Positions 1-7,813 are shown, numbered from the stretch's first letter. The stretch is DNA of 17,455 nt from Gammaproteobacteria bacterium (GCA_011321985.1 DROB01000211.1:1-17455), one strand, 5' to 3'. Program-made: numbers and translations. The notes: a model not told the origin generated them from the sequence alone.

Positions 1-426
1 GGCGGGGTCGGGGCGTGGCCGATAGGTGTTTCCGGTGCTATCACATTATTTATTGCACTGCTGGCCTATGTGAAGCGGTCAGATATTTCGATCACCCGAA
101 CAGATGGCTGGTTTTTTATTACAGCATTGTCTTCTCTGCCATTCTGGTATTTCACTTCGGACCCGTTATGGGCTGTGGTTGTTCTCACCCTGGTCGATGT
201 CCTCGGATTCGGGCCGACAGTAAGAAAAACTTATACGTTTCCGTATTCAGAATCGATGCTGTTTTTTGCCCTGTTCGCGGTACGTAATCTCGTCGTTATT
301 CTGGCCCTGGAACATTATTCGATAACGACTGTCCTGTTTCCAGCTGTCATAGCAGCGGCATGTCTTTTGTTAATAATGATGATGGCATATCGCAGGCGTG
401 TATATGCTGAGGGTAATACAGGTTAG
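1..426 (+). CDS. Conserved hypothetical multi-pass membrane protein, C-terminal part
   Basis: The reading frame is open from the first base to a TAG at 424-426, so the gene starts left of the window. The visible 141 residues are very hydrophobic, with about four or five probable membrane helices separated by short polar loops, and end in a basic cytoplasmic-looking tail (AYRRRVYAEGNTG). A GTG at 70 could serve as a start, but the coding frame clearly continues upstream in the same style (GGVGAWPIGVSGAITLF), so the full protein is longer. I do not recognise a named family. The Gly/Pro/Trp-rich helices would fit a small integral membrane protein of unknown role. It is followed by 161 bases without a gene, so it is probably the end of its transcript. 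Confidence 0.7.
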   Translation, partial: GGVGAWPIGVSGAITLFIALLAYVKRSDISITRTDGWFFITALSSLPFWYFTSDPLWAVVVLTLVDVLGFGPTVRKTYTFPYSESMLFFALFAVRNLVVILALEHYSITTVLFPAVIAAACLLLIMMMAYRRRVYAEGNTG

Positions 427-510
427 AGATCGAATATGAAACAGGTACACGATGAACGACGGAAGAGTGGAACAGGGTAGTCGCACAGGCGCGTCAGGCA
501 ATCATTAAAA

Positions 511-526
511 ATTGACTTTAGTCAAT
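511..526. promoter_or_regulatory. FNR/CRP-superfamily-like palindrome upstream of the DUF465 gene
   Basis: The sequence ATTGAC-TTTA-GTCAAT is a perfect inverted repeat with 6-bp arms and a 4-bp spacer. It has the layout of FNR/Anr/Dnr sites (TTGAT-N4-ATCAA), with C and G replacing the inner T and A. A second, overlapping inverted repeat (GTCAT at 527-531, ATGAC at 542-546) follows directly. The palindrome is centred 69 bases before the ATG at 588, and a TATAAC hexamer at 561-566 could be a -10 element. The regulator is inferred only; no regulator gene is in the window. Confidence 0.4.
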
Positions 527-587
527 GTCATGCAGGCATATATGACGTTAACTGGGGCTATATAACAACGTTACCCGAGAGATTGCT

Positions 588-824
588 ATGCCAGTATCAC
601 ACCATCCACTGATCGATGAATTTTCTGAATATAAAGATACCATCCATCAGCTCAAGATAAATAATGCCCACTTTCGTCGTCTTGCGCATGAATATGAGGG
701 TGTTGATAAATCAATCTTTCGTGCTGAGCAGGGGATCGAGATTGTGAATGATGATTATCTCGAAAGCATCAAGAAAGAGCGCCTCCATCTTAAAGATGAG
801 ATATACGATATGTTAAGAGCTTAG
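588..824 (+). CDS. DUF465 (YdcH-type) small coiled-coil protein
   Basis: This 78-residue, highly charged protein matches the DUF465/YdcH family in length and pattern. It opens with HHPLIDEFSEYKDTIHQLK, has a central NAHFRRLAHEYEGVDKSIFRAE segment, and ends with a KKERLHLKDEIYDML helix. It is predicted to be almost entirely helical and probably forms a short antiparallel coiled coil in the cytoplasm. The function of the family is not established. The start is supported by GAGAG six bases before the ATG. The DksA-like gene follows after 26 bases, so the two are probably co-transcribed, and the FNR-like palindrome at 511-526 lies in the promoter region. Confidence 0.85.
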   Translation: MPVSHHPLIDEFSEYKDTIHQLKINNAHFRRLAHEYEGVDKSIFRAEQGIEIVNDDYLESIKKERLHLKDEIYDMLRA

Positions 825-850
825 CCTTATTCTGAAAGGGATTACCGCGG

Positions 851-1177
851 ATGACCTCGATACAGCAAACGATTGACCAGCTACAACTGCTTCGGAGTGA
901 GCTATCTCACAGGATCGAAGCTATAGAGACGGATGTTCATCACAGGGAGGAACCGGTCGAGAAAGACTTTGCTGAACAGGTAACACAACGTGAGAATGAT
1001 GATGTGTTGTCAGCCATCGATGAGGAGGCACAACAGACAGTGTTTCTGATTGATGCCGCGCTGGCTCGTATAGAAGACGGTAGTTACGGTCGATGTGCCA
1101 GCTGTGGTGAAAAAATACCAGCCGCAAGACTGGCTGCGTTGCCATATGCAACGACATGTGTAAGCTGCGCCGAGTAG
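851..1177 (+). CDS. Short TraR/DksA-family C4 zinc-finger protein
   Basis: The 108-residue protein has a long N-terminal helical region (about residues 1-75) and a C-terminal four-cysteine zinc finger with Cys82, Cys85, Cys103 and Cys106 (CASC...CVSC). This is the TraR/DksA arrangement, in which the coiled coil enters the RNA polymerase secondary channel. The segment DFAEQVTQREND at about 40-51 is typical of short DksA-like proteins. It is clearly shorter than E. coli DksA (151 residues), so it is a paralogue-type regulator and not the housekeeping DksA. The acidic DxxDxA tip of DksA is not obvious. GAAAGGG about ten bases upstream is a plausible ribosome binding site. It probably shares a transcript with the DUF465 gene just before it. 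Confidence 0.85.
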   Translation: MTSIQQTIDQLQLLRSELSHRIEAIETDVHHREEPVEKDFAEQVTQRENDDVLSAIDEEAQQTVFLIDAALARIEDGSYGRCASCGEKIPAARLAALPYATTCVSCAE

Positions 1178-1299
1178 TTTTCAGAGACCTTATCAACAGG
1201 TGCTCTTAAGTTTATGAGTCGGTATCATACAGGCTAAGCCGCTCTGCGCCTGTGCCCGCGTTCCTTGCCTGTGTCCTGCAGGTAGAGTGGTATTTTCAG

Positions 1300-1305
1300 T
1301 ATAAT
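1300..1305 (+). promoter_or_regulatory. Possible -10 element for the exchanger-like gene
   Basis: A perfect TATAAT lies 71 bases before the ATG at 1377, in the 199-base gap after the DksA-like gene. No good -35 hexamer is present at 16-18 bases upstream, so this is a weak call. A second candidate, TACAAT at 1352-1357, also lacks a good -35. Confidence 0.25.
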
Positions 1306-1376
1306 TGATCAGAGTTTCCCTGAATTGTGATAGGTTATCGACCTACGTAGTTACAATATTCAAATAAGGTTGATTT

Positions 1377-2552
1377 ATGTCGGAAGATGCACACGAGAGC
1401 AAGCAGTGGTTGTGGTTGTTAACAGGCGGCCTGCTGTTGATCGCCATTGCTACATTTTTGGTTGATTCACATGGTTGGTTACTCGCCCTGCTATTAGGCC
1501 TCGGTGGTTTGATCGTCGTTTTTGCATCATCTGAAATGATGATCAAGGCAGTCGACGGTTATGCCAAACGAAAGAAGATGAATTCGTTTGTAGCCGGCAC
1601 CATGGCAGGTCTGTCCAGCAATATACCTGAACTCGTCATGCTGGCCTTTGTATTGATGGCTACGCCCAGGGTGGGTTTCATCGTGACGATCCTGACCTTG
1701 CACGTGGGTGCCGCGGCCTTCGGTATCTATTGCAGTACCCTGCCGAGAGATGTGGAAGGTAATGCGCATCTGCCTAAACCGCTGGTGGATCTGAGCACCG
1801 ATCTGTATGCAGCCGCTGCAGGAATATTCTTCAGTCTGGGCGTTATCATGTTACTGATGAAAGCTTTTTCAGTAGATCCGGGTGCCGATGTTTTTCTTGA
1901 TACCACGGACCTGTATATATTTGGGGTCATACTGTTAATGATACAGAGTGTTGCCATAACCCGTCTGGTCAAACGATTTTCAGGAGTGCACAAGCCTGAA
2001 TCAGCCGAAGATATCCCTGTCATACAAGACAAGGATGAAACCTTGCTCTCGATCACAGCGATCCTGTCTTTTAGTATCGCCGGACTTATCGCTTCGGTTA
2101 TCGGTGGGCATTCGGTGGGGGAGTTCGCCGGTATACTGGTGCACGAACTGGAAGAGGCCGGTTATTCGGAGATGTTTGGTGCTGTCATATTGAGTGTATT
2201 TGCTTCGGCTGGGGCTTTTGTCATGATCGGGACGGCACATTTTCAGAAGAAATATAACATCGCAATGGCTAATGCTTCAGGGGCTATCACACAGGTGCCC
2301 TTCCTGGTATTGCCTATCGCGATGATAATGTTGGCCGCGTTTACCCAGACGGGTGTTATTCCCGCACTTGATGGGATCGGTGGGGTCGTTCCCATTGATA
2401 TTCATACGACCAGTGCAATACTACTGGGCTTTCCTTCTATGCTGGTATTGTGGAAAGCGGTACAGGATGATGGCAAGGTTAACTGGTTAGAAACATCCAG
2501 TATGGTAGCCATCTTTTTACTTGTTATCTACCTGCTGGTAGCACATGGCTGA
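1377..2552 (+). CDS. Sodium/calcium exchanger-like (CaCA superfamily) membrane protein
   Basis: The 391-residue protein has about ten or eleven probable membrane helices and two regions resembling the alpha repeats of cation/Ca2+ exchangers. Alpha-1 is near residues 71-90 (GTMAGLSSNIPELVM), with Asn82, Pro84 and Glu85 in the usual ion-binding positions. Alpha-2 is near 296-316 (ANASGAITQVPFLVLPI), with Gln306, which looks more like the SxxQ pattern of CAX-type antiporters than the NCX pattern. A charged loop near 200-222 separates the two halves, as in this superfamily. It probably exchanges a cation for H+ or Na+ across the inner membrane; the ion cannot be told from sequence. AAGG seven bases before the ATG supports this start. 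It is a single gene, convergent with the minus-strand gene ending at 2626. Confidence 0.7.
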   Translation: MSEDAHESKQWLWLLTGGLLLIAIATFLVDSHGWLLALLLGLGGLIVVFASSEMMIKAVDGYAKRKKMNSFVAGTMAGLSSNIPELVMLAFVLMATPRVGFIVTILTLHVGAAAFGIYCSTLPRDVEGNAHLPKPLVDLSTDLYAAAAGIFFSLGVIMLLMKAFSVDPGADVFLDTTDLYIFGVILLMIQSVAITRLVKRFSGVHKPESAEDIPVIQDKDETLLSITAILSFSIAGLIASVIGGHSVGEFAGILVHELEEAGYSEMFGAVILSVFASAGAFVMIGTAHFQKKYNIAMANASGAITQVPFLVLPIAMIMLAAFTQTGVIPALDGIGGVVPIDIHTTSAILLGFPSMLVLWKAVQDDGKVNWLETSSMVAIFLLVIYLLVAHG

Positions 2553-2625
2553 ACCCTCGGTTAGTGTGCTCTCAATTTATAGAGGAGCCCTTAAGTCTTT
2601 AAGATTAACGTGACAGCGATAATTC

Positions 2626-3012
2626 TTAGCAAGACTTTACAGGCAGTTGTTTTGATAGCTGGATTAATCCGACAAAAATTACGATAGCCAGTATGGCAGT
2701 ACCATTCGTTTTTATATCGGGAGGAAAGATCAGCATGAAACCTTTTCCTTTTATGAGCGATGAATAACTGGAAACACAGAACGGTATAAGAAATAAACGC
2801 AGGGTCTGCCAGCGATCTAACGCTTTGATGTTGATCGGCCAACAGGTGGTACTAAGGACGAACGCGAAACCGACGATGGCCGAAATACCTAGCGCAGATA
2901 TCCATATTTTAGCATCACTGTCAAAATAGATAACACTGATGGTCAGGTACCAGATGAGGTAACCCCACAATAAATATTGAGCGGTCGACAGATTTCTGAA
3001 GTAGCTTATCAT
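2626..3012 (-). CDS. Conserved hypothetical four-helix membrane protein
   Basis: This 128-residue protein has four probable membrane segments, at about 11-30, 36-58, 70-87 and 103-120. A conserved-looking central stretch, FLIPFCVSSYSSLIKGKGF, lies in and after the third. I recall similar uncharacterised proteins in other gammaproteobacteria but no named family. It starts 27 bases after the stop of the glutamate-synthase-like gene on the same strand, so the two are probably one operon and the product may work with that membrane-anchored enzyme (inference). No strong ribosome binding site is visible. A different-frame minus-strand open frame at 2591-2842 overlaps it and looks like a shadow. Confidence 0.6.
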   Translation of the reverse strand: MISYFRNLSTAQYLLWGYLIWYLTISVIYFDSDAKIWISALGISAIVGFAFVLSTTCWPINIKALDRWQTLRLFLIPFCVSSYSSLIKGKGFMLIFPPDIKTNGTAILAIVIFVGLIQLSKQLPVKSC

Positions 3013-3039
3013 CTGGTCAGTTGGTGTTTCCCGGGCAAT

Positions 3040-4626
3040 CTACTTCCAGCTTTCTACCGAGGCCGCTTGCCAGTCATCTCTCCAGCATTCAGGTATGGTG
3101 TCTGCTGATAACAGGGCCCCAGGTTCCAGGCAGGGGTATAGTTCACGGTAGTTAGCAACGTGCGTGCCACTGACTCGACGGTTGATATGACGGGGCTTCA
3201 GATCATCCAGAGCGGTAAGTCCGCTGGCCTCGAGTAGTTCCATCAGATGTTTGATCGTCGAGTTTTGAAAGTTTGCAACACGCCTTGATTTGTCTTCGAT
3301 ATCCAGTGCTTTGTAACGTGAAGGATCCTGTGTTGCGATGCCAGTCGGGCATTCGTCGGTATTACAGCTTCTTGACTGGATACAGCCCAGAGCGAGCATC
3401 ATGCCGCGAGCCGAGTTGACCGTATCTGCTCCTAAAGCGATGATACGTGCGATATGAAACGCCGTTAATATCTTTGCTGAGGCGATGATACGAATCTTGT
3501 CGCGCAGACCTGTGCCGTACAGTGCGCTGTTGACGAAGATGATGGCATCACGCAATGGTGTACCGACAGAATTAGTGAGCTCGATAGGGGCGGCACCGGT
3601 CCCACCTTCACCGCCATCGACAGTGATAAAGTCGGGTGTAATACCGGTTTCTAACATGGCCTTGCAGATGGCAAGAAACTCACTGTGTATACCGATACAG
3701 AGTTTGAAGCCGACCGGTTTGCCACCGGACAATTCTCTGAGTTCCTGTACGAATTCGAGCAGTCCGCGTGGCGTACTGAAAGCTGTGTGAGCAGCAGGAG
3801 AGACCACATCACGTCCCATCGGTACGTGACGTATCTGTGCGATCTCTTCTGTCAGCTTGGCTTTAGGCAAGATGCCGCCATGTCCCGGTTTGGCACCCTG
3901 TGATAATTTGATCTCTATCATCTTGACGACATCTCGTTGTGCCTTTTCGGCGAACAGGGTCTTATCAAATTTGCCCTCACTGTTACGGCAGCCGAAATAG
4001 CCGGTGCCGATCTGCCAGATGATGTCGCCACCGTGTTCAAGATGATAAGGGCTTAAACCGCCTTCCCCCGTGTTGTGCGCAAAGTTACCGCGTTTCGCCC
4101 CTTTGTTCAGTGCCATGATGGCGTGTTTACTCAGTGCGCCATAGCTCATCGCCGAGATATTCAGTGGTGATGCCAGATAGGGTTTGCTGCACGCTTCGCC
4201 ACCAAAACGGATACGCGGATCTTTATCTTCTATATGTGTCGGAACCAGGGAATGGTCCATCCATTCGTAGCCAGCGCGATAGACATCGAACTGGGTACCG
4301 AAAGGTCGGGTATCCCGTACATTTTTGGCACGTTGATAGATAAGGGAGCGAAACTCACGATTAATGGGTCTGCCGTTGATATTCGATTCGACGAAATACT
4401 GTTGTATCTCAGGGCGTATCGATTCGAACAGGTAACGGAAATTACCGATTACCGGATAGATGCGCAGCACGGTGTGCCGGGTCTGTACCATGTTGTACAG
4501 GCCTAACAGGATGATGGGAATGATGAGGATAAACCCCCAGTAAAAGCCTGGCCAGTAACGGGCCAGCAGTAAAAGTGTTATGGATACAACAAGTGATAAA
4601 GCGATAAAACCCTGGCGGACGGTCAT
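3040..4626 (-). CDS. Membrane-anchored FMN-binding glutamate synthase-like protein
   Basis: The 528-residue protein has two N-terminal membrane helices (about 5-24 and 29-47) followed by a domain matching the FMN/2-oxoglutarate synthase domain of GltB. Recognisable elements are PLNISAMSYGALS (154-166), NTGEGG (185-190), QIGTGYFGCR (205-214), KPGHGG (246-251) and ITVDGGEGGTGAAP (334-347). Cys415, Cys421 and Cys426 form the C-x5-C-x4-C pattern that binds the 3Fe-4S cluster in glutamate synthase. The glutaminase domain and the C-terminal beta-helix domain of GltB are absent, so it cannot by itself be a normal glutamine-dependent glutamate synthase. Family members of this size are common in bacteria and mostly uncharacterised. 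A GAGG seven bases before the ATG gives a good ribosome binding site. It leads a likely two-gene operon with the small membrane protein. Confidence 0.88.
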   Translation of the reverse strand: MTVRQGFIALSLVVSITLLLLARYWPGFYWGFILIIPIILLGLYNMVQTRHTVLRIYPVIGNFRYLFESIRPEIQQYFVESNINGRPINREFRSLIYQRAKNVRDTRPFGTQFDVYRAGYEWMDHSLVPTHIEDKDPRIRFGGEACSKPYLASPLNISAMSYGALSKHAIMALNKGAKRGNFAHNTGEGGLSPYHLEHGGDIIWQIGTGYFGCRNSEGKFDKTLFAEKAQRDVVKMIEIKLSQGAKPGHGGILPKAKLTEEIAQIRHVPMGRDVVSPAAHTAFSTPRGLLEFVQELRELSGGKPVGFKLCIGIHSEFLAICKAMLETGITPDFITVDGGEGGTGAAPIELTNSVGTPLRDAIIFVNSALYGTGLRDKIRIIASAKILTAFHIARIIALGADTVNSARGMMLALGCIQSRSCNTDECPTGIATQDPSRYKALDIEDKSRRVANFQNSTIKHLMELLEASGLTALDDLKPRHINRRVSGTHVANYRELYPCLEPGALLSADTIPECWRDDWQAASVESWK

Positions 4627-4920
4627 TGGTTAGCCTCGGTGATTATGGTTTTTTTATGACTCTGGTTCTGTATATAAGTTCGGGTTTTTATATGACTGTG
4701 GTCAACATTAGCATGTAAGTCATAATAGATAGTTTATTATTTTTCAAAAAAAATCATTGTCGGTGTCTCTTGGTAGAGGACGATGTCGAAATACAGTGAA
4801 TTTTATGATGTAACTCCCAGGCTCAGTATTTGTTTCCGAGCTGGCTGGAATACTTGCTATTTTAACTGAAATTTTCTATATCATCTGACAGATAAACTAT
4901 TCATTAACAAGTGAATCCTC
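4627..4920. promoter_or_regulatory. Divergent intergenic region with a repeated ATGACT-type motif
   Basis: This 294-base gap between two divergent genes must hold promoters for both. It is AT-rich. Two similar direct repeats occur: ATGACTCTGGTTC at 4656-4668 and ATGACTGTGGTCA at 4692-4704. The second contains the palindrome TGAC-TGTG-GTCA (4693-4704), which resembles the site at 511-526 at 11 of 14 positions. I could not assign convincing -35/-10 pairs in either direction, and no small gene is evident. Confidence 0.4.
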
Positions 4921-6519
4921 ATGACTTATATAAAACTCGCACAACGCATGCCCCTGTTTTTATTGCTTACTACGGTTATCGTTTCCTGTGGGGGAGGTGG
5001 TGATGAGACGGCATCACCCATCTCCTTCCAACAACGCTTCGCTATAGAAGGTCAGGTCGATCTGTCTGAGTTCTCTGATACCATAACCCGGAGTGTCGAA
5101 CTGAAAGATAATCTGGGCACAGGTTCGGTGGTCAAGACGAGTACGCTGCGTTGGGGGATCATGAATGATGATAAGGATATATACATCGCTGCTCAATGGA
5201 CGGATGATTCATTCAATCATGATTTTGACATTACCACGGGTCCAGTCGATTTTGATGGCATCAAACTTTTGATCGATGATGATGGTAACGGCACGCTGGA
5301 TAATAATGATGATGAACGTACGGTGATAGCGGCTAATATCTCGTCTCAATATATCGATCAACATGTCACCACCGGTGATGAGACCGATCTGATCGGTGAT
5401 GGCCTGGGTCGCCTGAGTTATGATGCGGCGACGCAGACCTACAGTGCGGAATTTTTGTTCCCGCTGACCAGTGACGCAGCGAATACCGATGGCGATCTGA
5501 GTAGTGACACACGGTACAATATCGTACTGTTTGATAATACTGAGCTTGCATTGGGTACCGGTAATGCGGGAACGGCGTACAATTCAGATACCGACTCTTC
5601 AGCCTGGCCTGCGCTACCGATCACTACCGCAGTCACACATCAGCGACCAGAGATACCAACGGGCCTGACCGGGTTGATCGCGTTCATCAGCGAGCACGAT
5701 GTTCCTGTTAACGGTGAGATCTATCTCTATGACCCTGCTACCGGTATAACCACACGGGTAACCAACCTGCCTAACCTGTTCAAGGATAATATTTCACTAT
5801 CACACGATCGCAGTAAAATTTCATTCCACGGTTCGCCGGATAAAAATGATGCGACGCAATACGAGATATATACGGTCGACAGTGATGGTCTAAATCTGCA
5901 ACAACTTACGAACAATACCATCCTCGACGGGCATCCTGCCTGGTCACTCGATGATACACGTATCGCTTATGCTTCTTTTCGGACTGCACCGGGCGAATCG
6001 TTGATTACGATGACAGCGGCCGGTGTCGAGATCGACAACCTTACACCAGCCGGCAAAGCGGATAATGATCCCGATTACCTGCCGGATGGTCGCATCATTT
6101 TTAAGACGGATCGTTTCAATGCCAGTCCCAAAGTACAGATAGCCGTGATGAATGAAAATGGTTCAGCAGCACAGCAGGTAACAAAGGTCGATAATGTTTC
6201 TGATCACGACCCGGTAGGTGATGCACAATTTACCATCTTTGAACGCTTTCCCAGGGGTACTGCCTTTAATACGGATGTAGATGCCGGGTTTATCGGTTGG
6301 GATATCGTCGAAGCCCGTCTTGATGGAACGGGTGAGCAGACATTACTTACCGATGGCTGGGTCAACTGGCTTCCTGTCTATGATCCTACGGGTCAGTATA
6401 TCGCTTACCAGAAGTCGACGGGTTCCTATACTGATGTACGTTTGATGACACGACAGGGTAGTGAATTAGGTCGGCTGATACCGGGTATCACGAAGATACG
6501 GTATATCGACTGGAAATAG
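4921..6519 (+). CDS. Lipoprotein with CBM9/DOMON-like domain and TolB-like beta-propeller
   Basis: The 532-residue protein starts with a lipoprotein signal peptide: basic start, hydrophobic core at 11-21 and lipobox IVSC with Cys23, then GGGG. Residues about 40-235 look like the beta-sandwich found in CBM9-like and ethylbenzene-dehydrogenase-type haem-binding proteins (RWGIMNDDKDIYIAAQW at 78-94). An acidic DDDGNGTLDNNDDE stretch at 119-132 could bind calcium. Residues about 250-530 carry TolB/PD40-like propeller blades (GHPAWSLDDTRIAYAS, NDPDYLPDGRIIF, NWLPVYDPTGQYIAYQK). It is likely anchored in the outer membrane or inner-membrane periplasmic face, perhaps for ligand binding or scaffolding; no catalytic motif is seen. 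It is monocistronic and ends 24 bases from convergent folE2. The exact role is unknown. Confidence 0.75.
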   Translation: MTYIKLAQRMPLFLLLTTVIVSCGGGGDETASPISFQQRFAIEGQVDLSEFSDTITRSVELKDNLGTGSVVKTSTLRWGIMNDDKDIYIAAQWTDDSFNHDFDITTGPVDFDGIKLLIDDDGNGTLDNNDDERTVIAANISSQYIDQHVTTGDETDLIGDGLGRLSYDAATQTYSAEFLFPLTSDAANTDGDLSSDTRYNIVLFDNTELALGTGNAGTAYNSDTDSSAWPALPITTAVTHQRPEIPTGLTGLIAFISEHDVPVNGEIYLYDPATGITTRVTNLPNLFKDNISLSHDRSKISFHGSPDKNDATQYEIYTVDSDGLNLQQLTNNTILDGHPAWSLDDTRIAYASFRTAPGESLITMTAAGVEIDNLTPAGKADNDPDYLPDGRIIFKTDRFNASPKVQIAVMNENGSAAQQVTKVDNVSDHDPVGDAQFTIFERFPRGTAFNTDVDAGFIGWDIVEARLDGTGEQTLLTDGWVNWLPVYDPTGQYIAYQKSTGSYTDVRLMTRQGSELGRLIPGITKIRYIDWK

Positions 6520-6543
6520 AAAAAGGCTGGGCAGAGTGACGGT

Positions 6544-7359
6544 TTACCGTGTCTTTTCGATCAGGGCATAAGCCGAATGATTATGGATCGATTCAAAGTT
6601 TTCGGACTCGACGGTATAAGCCAGGATACGATCATCGATATTTAATTGATGGGCGATATCACGGACCATGTCTTCGACAAATTTAGGGTTATCGTAGGCG
6701 CGTTCTGTCACTATTTTCTCGTCCGGGCGTTTGAGCAGACCGTATAGTTCGCACGAAGCCTGCGCTTCCACCATATCGATGATCTCTTCTACCCAGATGA
6801 AGTCATCTGTCTCGACATTAACGGTGACGTGTGAACGTTGATTGTGTGCACCACGGTCGGATATCTTCTTCGAGCAGGGGCATAAACTGGTCACCGGCAC
6901 CACGACTTTGATATTGATGATGTTCTTATTATCCTTGCGCTCACCGATGAAGCTTACATCATAATCGAGCAGGCTCTGTACGCCGGAAGCGGGTGCCGTC
7001 TTATTGATGAAATAATGAAAGCTCATCTCGATATGGCCACATTCTGCATCCAGACGGCTGGTCATCTCGGTCAACATCTCCTTGAAAGAATCGACCGTGA
7101 TCTCCCATTCGTGATTATTGAGGATCTCGACGAAACGGGACATGTGCGTGCCTTTGAACTCATGGGGCAGATCAACATACATATTGAAGTTGGCGATGGT
7201 ATGCTGGATCTTCCCGGTACGGCTTTTCACCTGAACCGGATGACGGATATCCTTGATGCCTACTTTATTGATGGCGATCGCGCGAGTATCCTGTGTATTC
7301 TGAACATCCGGTAGCGAACTGGTCGTTTTTCTGCTTTTGTCGAGGACATCGGTCATCAT
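6544..7359 (-). CDS. folE2: GTP cyclohydrolase FolE2 (type IB)
   Basis: FolE2 converts GTP to 7,8-dihydroneopterin triphosphate, the first step toward tetrahydrofolate and queuosine. The 271-residue length fits the family. Diagnostic motifs are HEFKGTHMSRF (66-76), VPVTSLCPCSK (154-164), in which Cys160 matches the conserved metal-binding cysteine, and GAHNQRS (170-176). Type IB enzymes are unrelated in sequence to the zinc-dependent FolE and can work with other metals. The gene follows queD with no gap: the queD stop TAA abuts ATGATG, and GAAGAG within the end of queD gives a ribosome binding site, so translation is probably coupled. Either of two tandem ATG codons could be used. It is the last gene of the minus-strand run. 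Confidence 0.95.
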   Translation of the reverse strand: MMTDVLDKSRKTTSSLPDVQNTQDTRAIAINKVGIKDIRHPVQVKSRTGKIQHTIANFNMYVDLPHEFKGTHMSRFVEILNNHEWEITVDSFKEMLTEMTSRLDAECGHIEMSFHYFINKTAPASGVQSLLDYDVSFIGERKDNKNIINIKVVVPVTSLCPCSKKISDRGAHNQRSHVTVNVETDDFIWVEEIIDMVEAQASCELYGLLKRPDEKIVTERAYDNPKFVEDMVRDIAHQLNIDDRILAYTVESENFESIHNHSAYALIEKTR

Positions 7360-7752
7360 TTAATTCTCTTCACTATAGCGAACGCACGCGCGTTCGGTTT
7401 CCCATAACGTAACAGCGGTCACTTCGACAGTGTCGCTATTGATACGTGCTGAAATTTCTTTGTACAGGTATGCGGCAATGTTTTCAGCTGTCGGGTTCAC
7501 CTCTTTGAATGGCTCAAGCTCATTCAGGTAGCGGTGGTCGAGTCTGTCGCCTATCTCATTGGCTGCGTCTTTCATCACTCTGAAGTCAATCCCCATACCC
7601 GTCTCATCGAGTCGGGTGGCCACGGCCTCCAGTTCCAGCTTCCAGTTATGGCCATGCATCCGACTGCATGCACCGGGGTAATCTCGCAGCGTATGTGCTG
7701 ATGCAAATTCTGTTACGACTTTCAGCTGGTAACGAGCAGTCCTTTTTGACAT
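7360..7752 (-). CDS. queD: 6-carboxy-5,6,7,8-tetrahydropterin synthase (QueD/PTPS family)
   Basis: QueD converts dihydroneopterin triphosphate to 6-carboxytetrahydropterin in the queuosine pathway. The 130-residue protein has the zinc ligands His20, His33 and His35 (FASAH; RMHGHN) and the catalytic cysteine Cys29 in C-x3-HGHN. It also has the LDHRYLNE, NPTAENIA and LWETERACVRY segments typical of the family. The C-x3-H spacing argues for QueD rather than the PTPS-III folate enzymes. The gene lies 61 bases after dxs on the same strand and abuts folE2, whose product is its substrate. The ribosome binding site is weak (CAAGAAAT before the ATG). Confidence 0.92.
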   Translation of the reverse strand: MSKRTARYQLKVVTEFASAHTLRDYPGACSRMHGHNWKLELEAVATRLDETGMGIDFRVMKDAANEIGDRLDHRYLNELEPFKEVNPTAENIAAYLYKEISARINSDTVEVTAVTLWETERACVRYSEEN

Positions 7753-7813
7753 ATTTCTTGAAGAGCCTAAAATAATACCTGAGTAAAACAGTAGGAATTT
7801 TATCCTGTTTTTG

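Noticed and set aside
427..587. Tiny open frames of 14 and 18 codons before the DUF465 gene
   Set aside because: They are too short, without ribosome binding sites or recognisable leader-peptide content.
1199..2590. Loose similarity (GTGCTCT...TTTAT) between the gaps before and after the exchanger gene
   Set aside because: Only about 20 low-complexity bases with gaps match; not distinguishable from chance.
2592..2606. Palindrome CTTAA-GTCT-TTAAG in the convergent gap after the exchanger gene
   Set aside because: It is short and AT-rich with no T-run after it; chance is likely.
2591..2842. 83-codon minus-strand open frame overlapping the small membrane protein
   Set aside because: The 128-residue frame has clear membrane helices and operon spacing; the shorter frame is polar and irregular.
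6538..6552. Possible terminator hairpin ACGGT-TT-ACCGT followed by GTCTTTT between the lipoprotein gene and folE2
   Set aside because: The stem is only 5 bp with a 2-base loop, too tight to fold well, and it overlaps the end of folE2.
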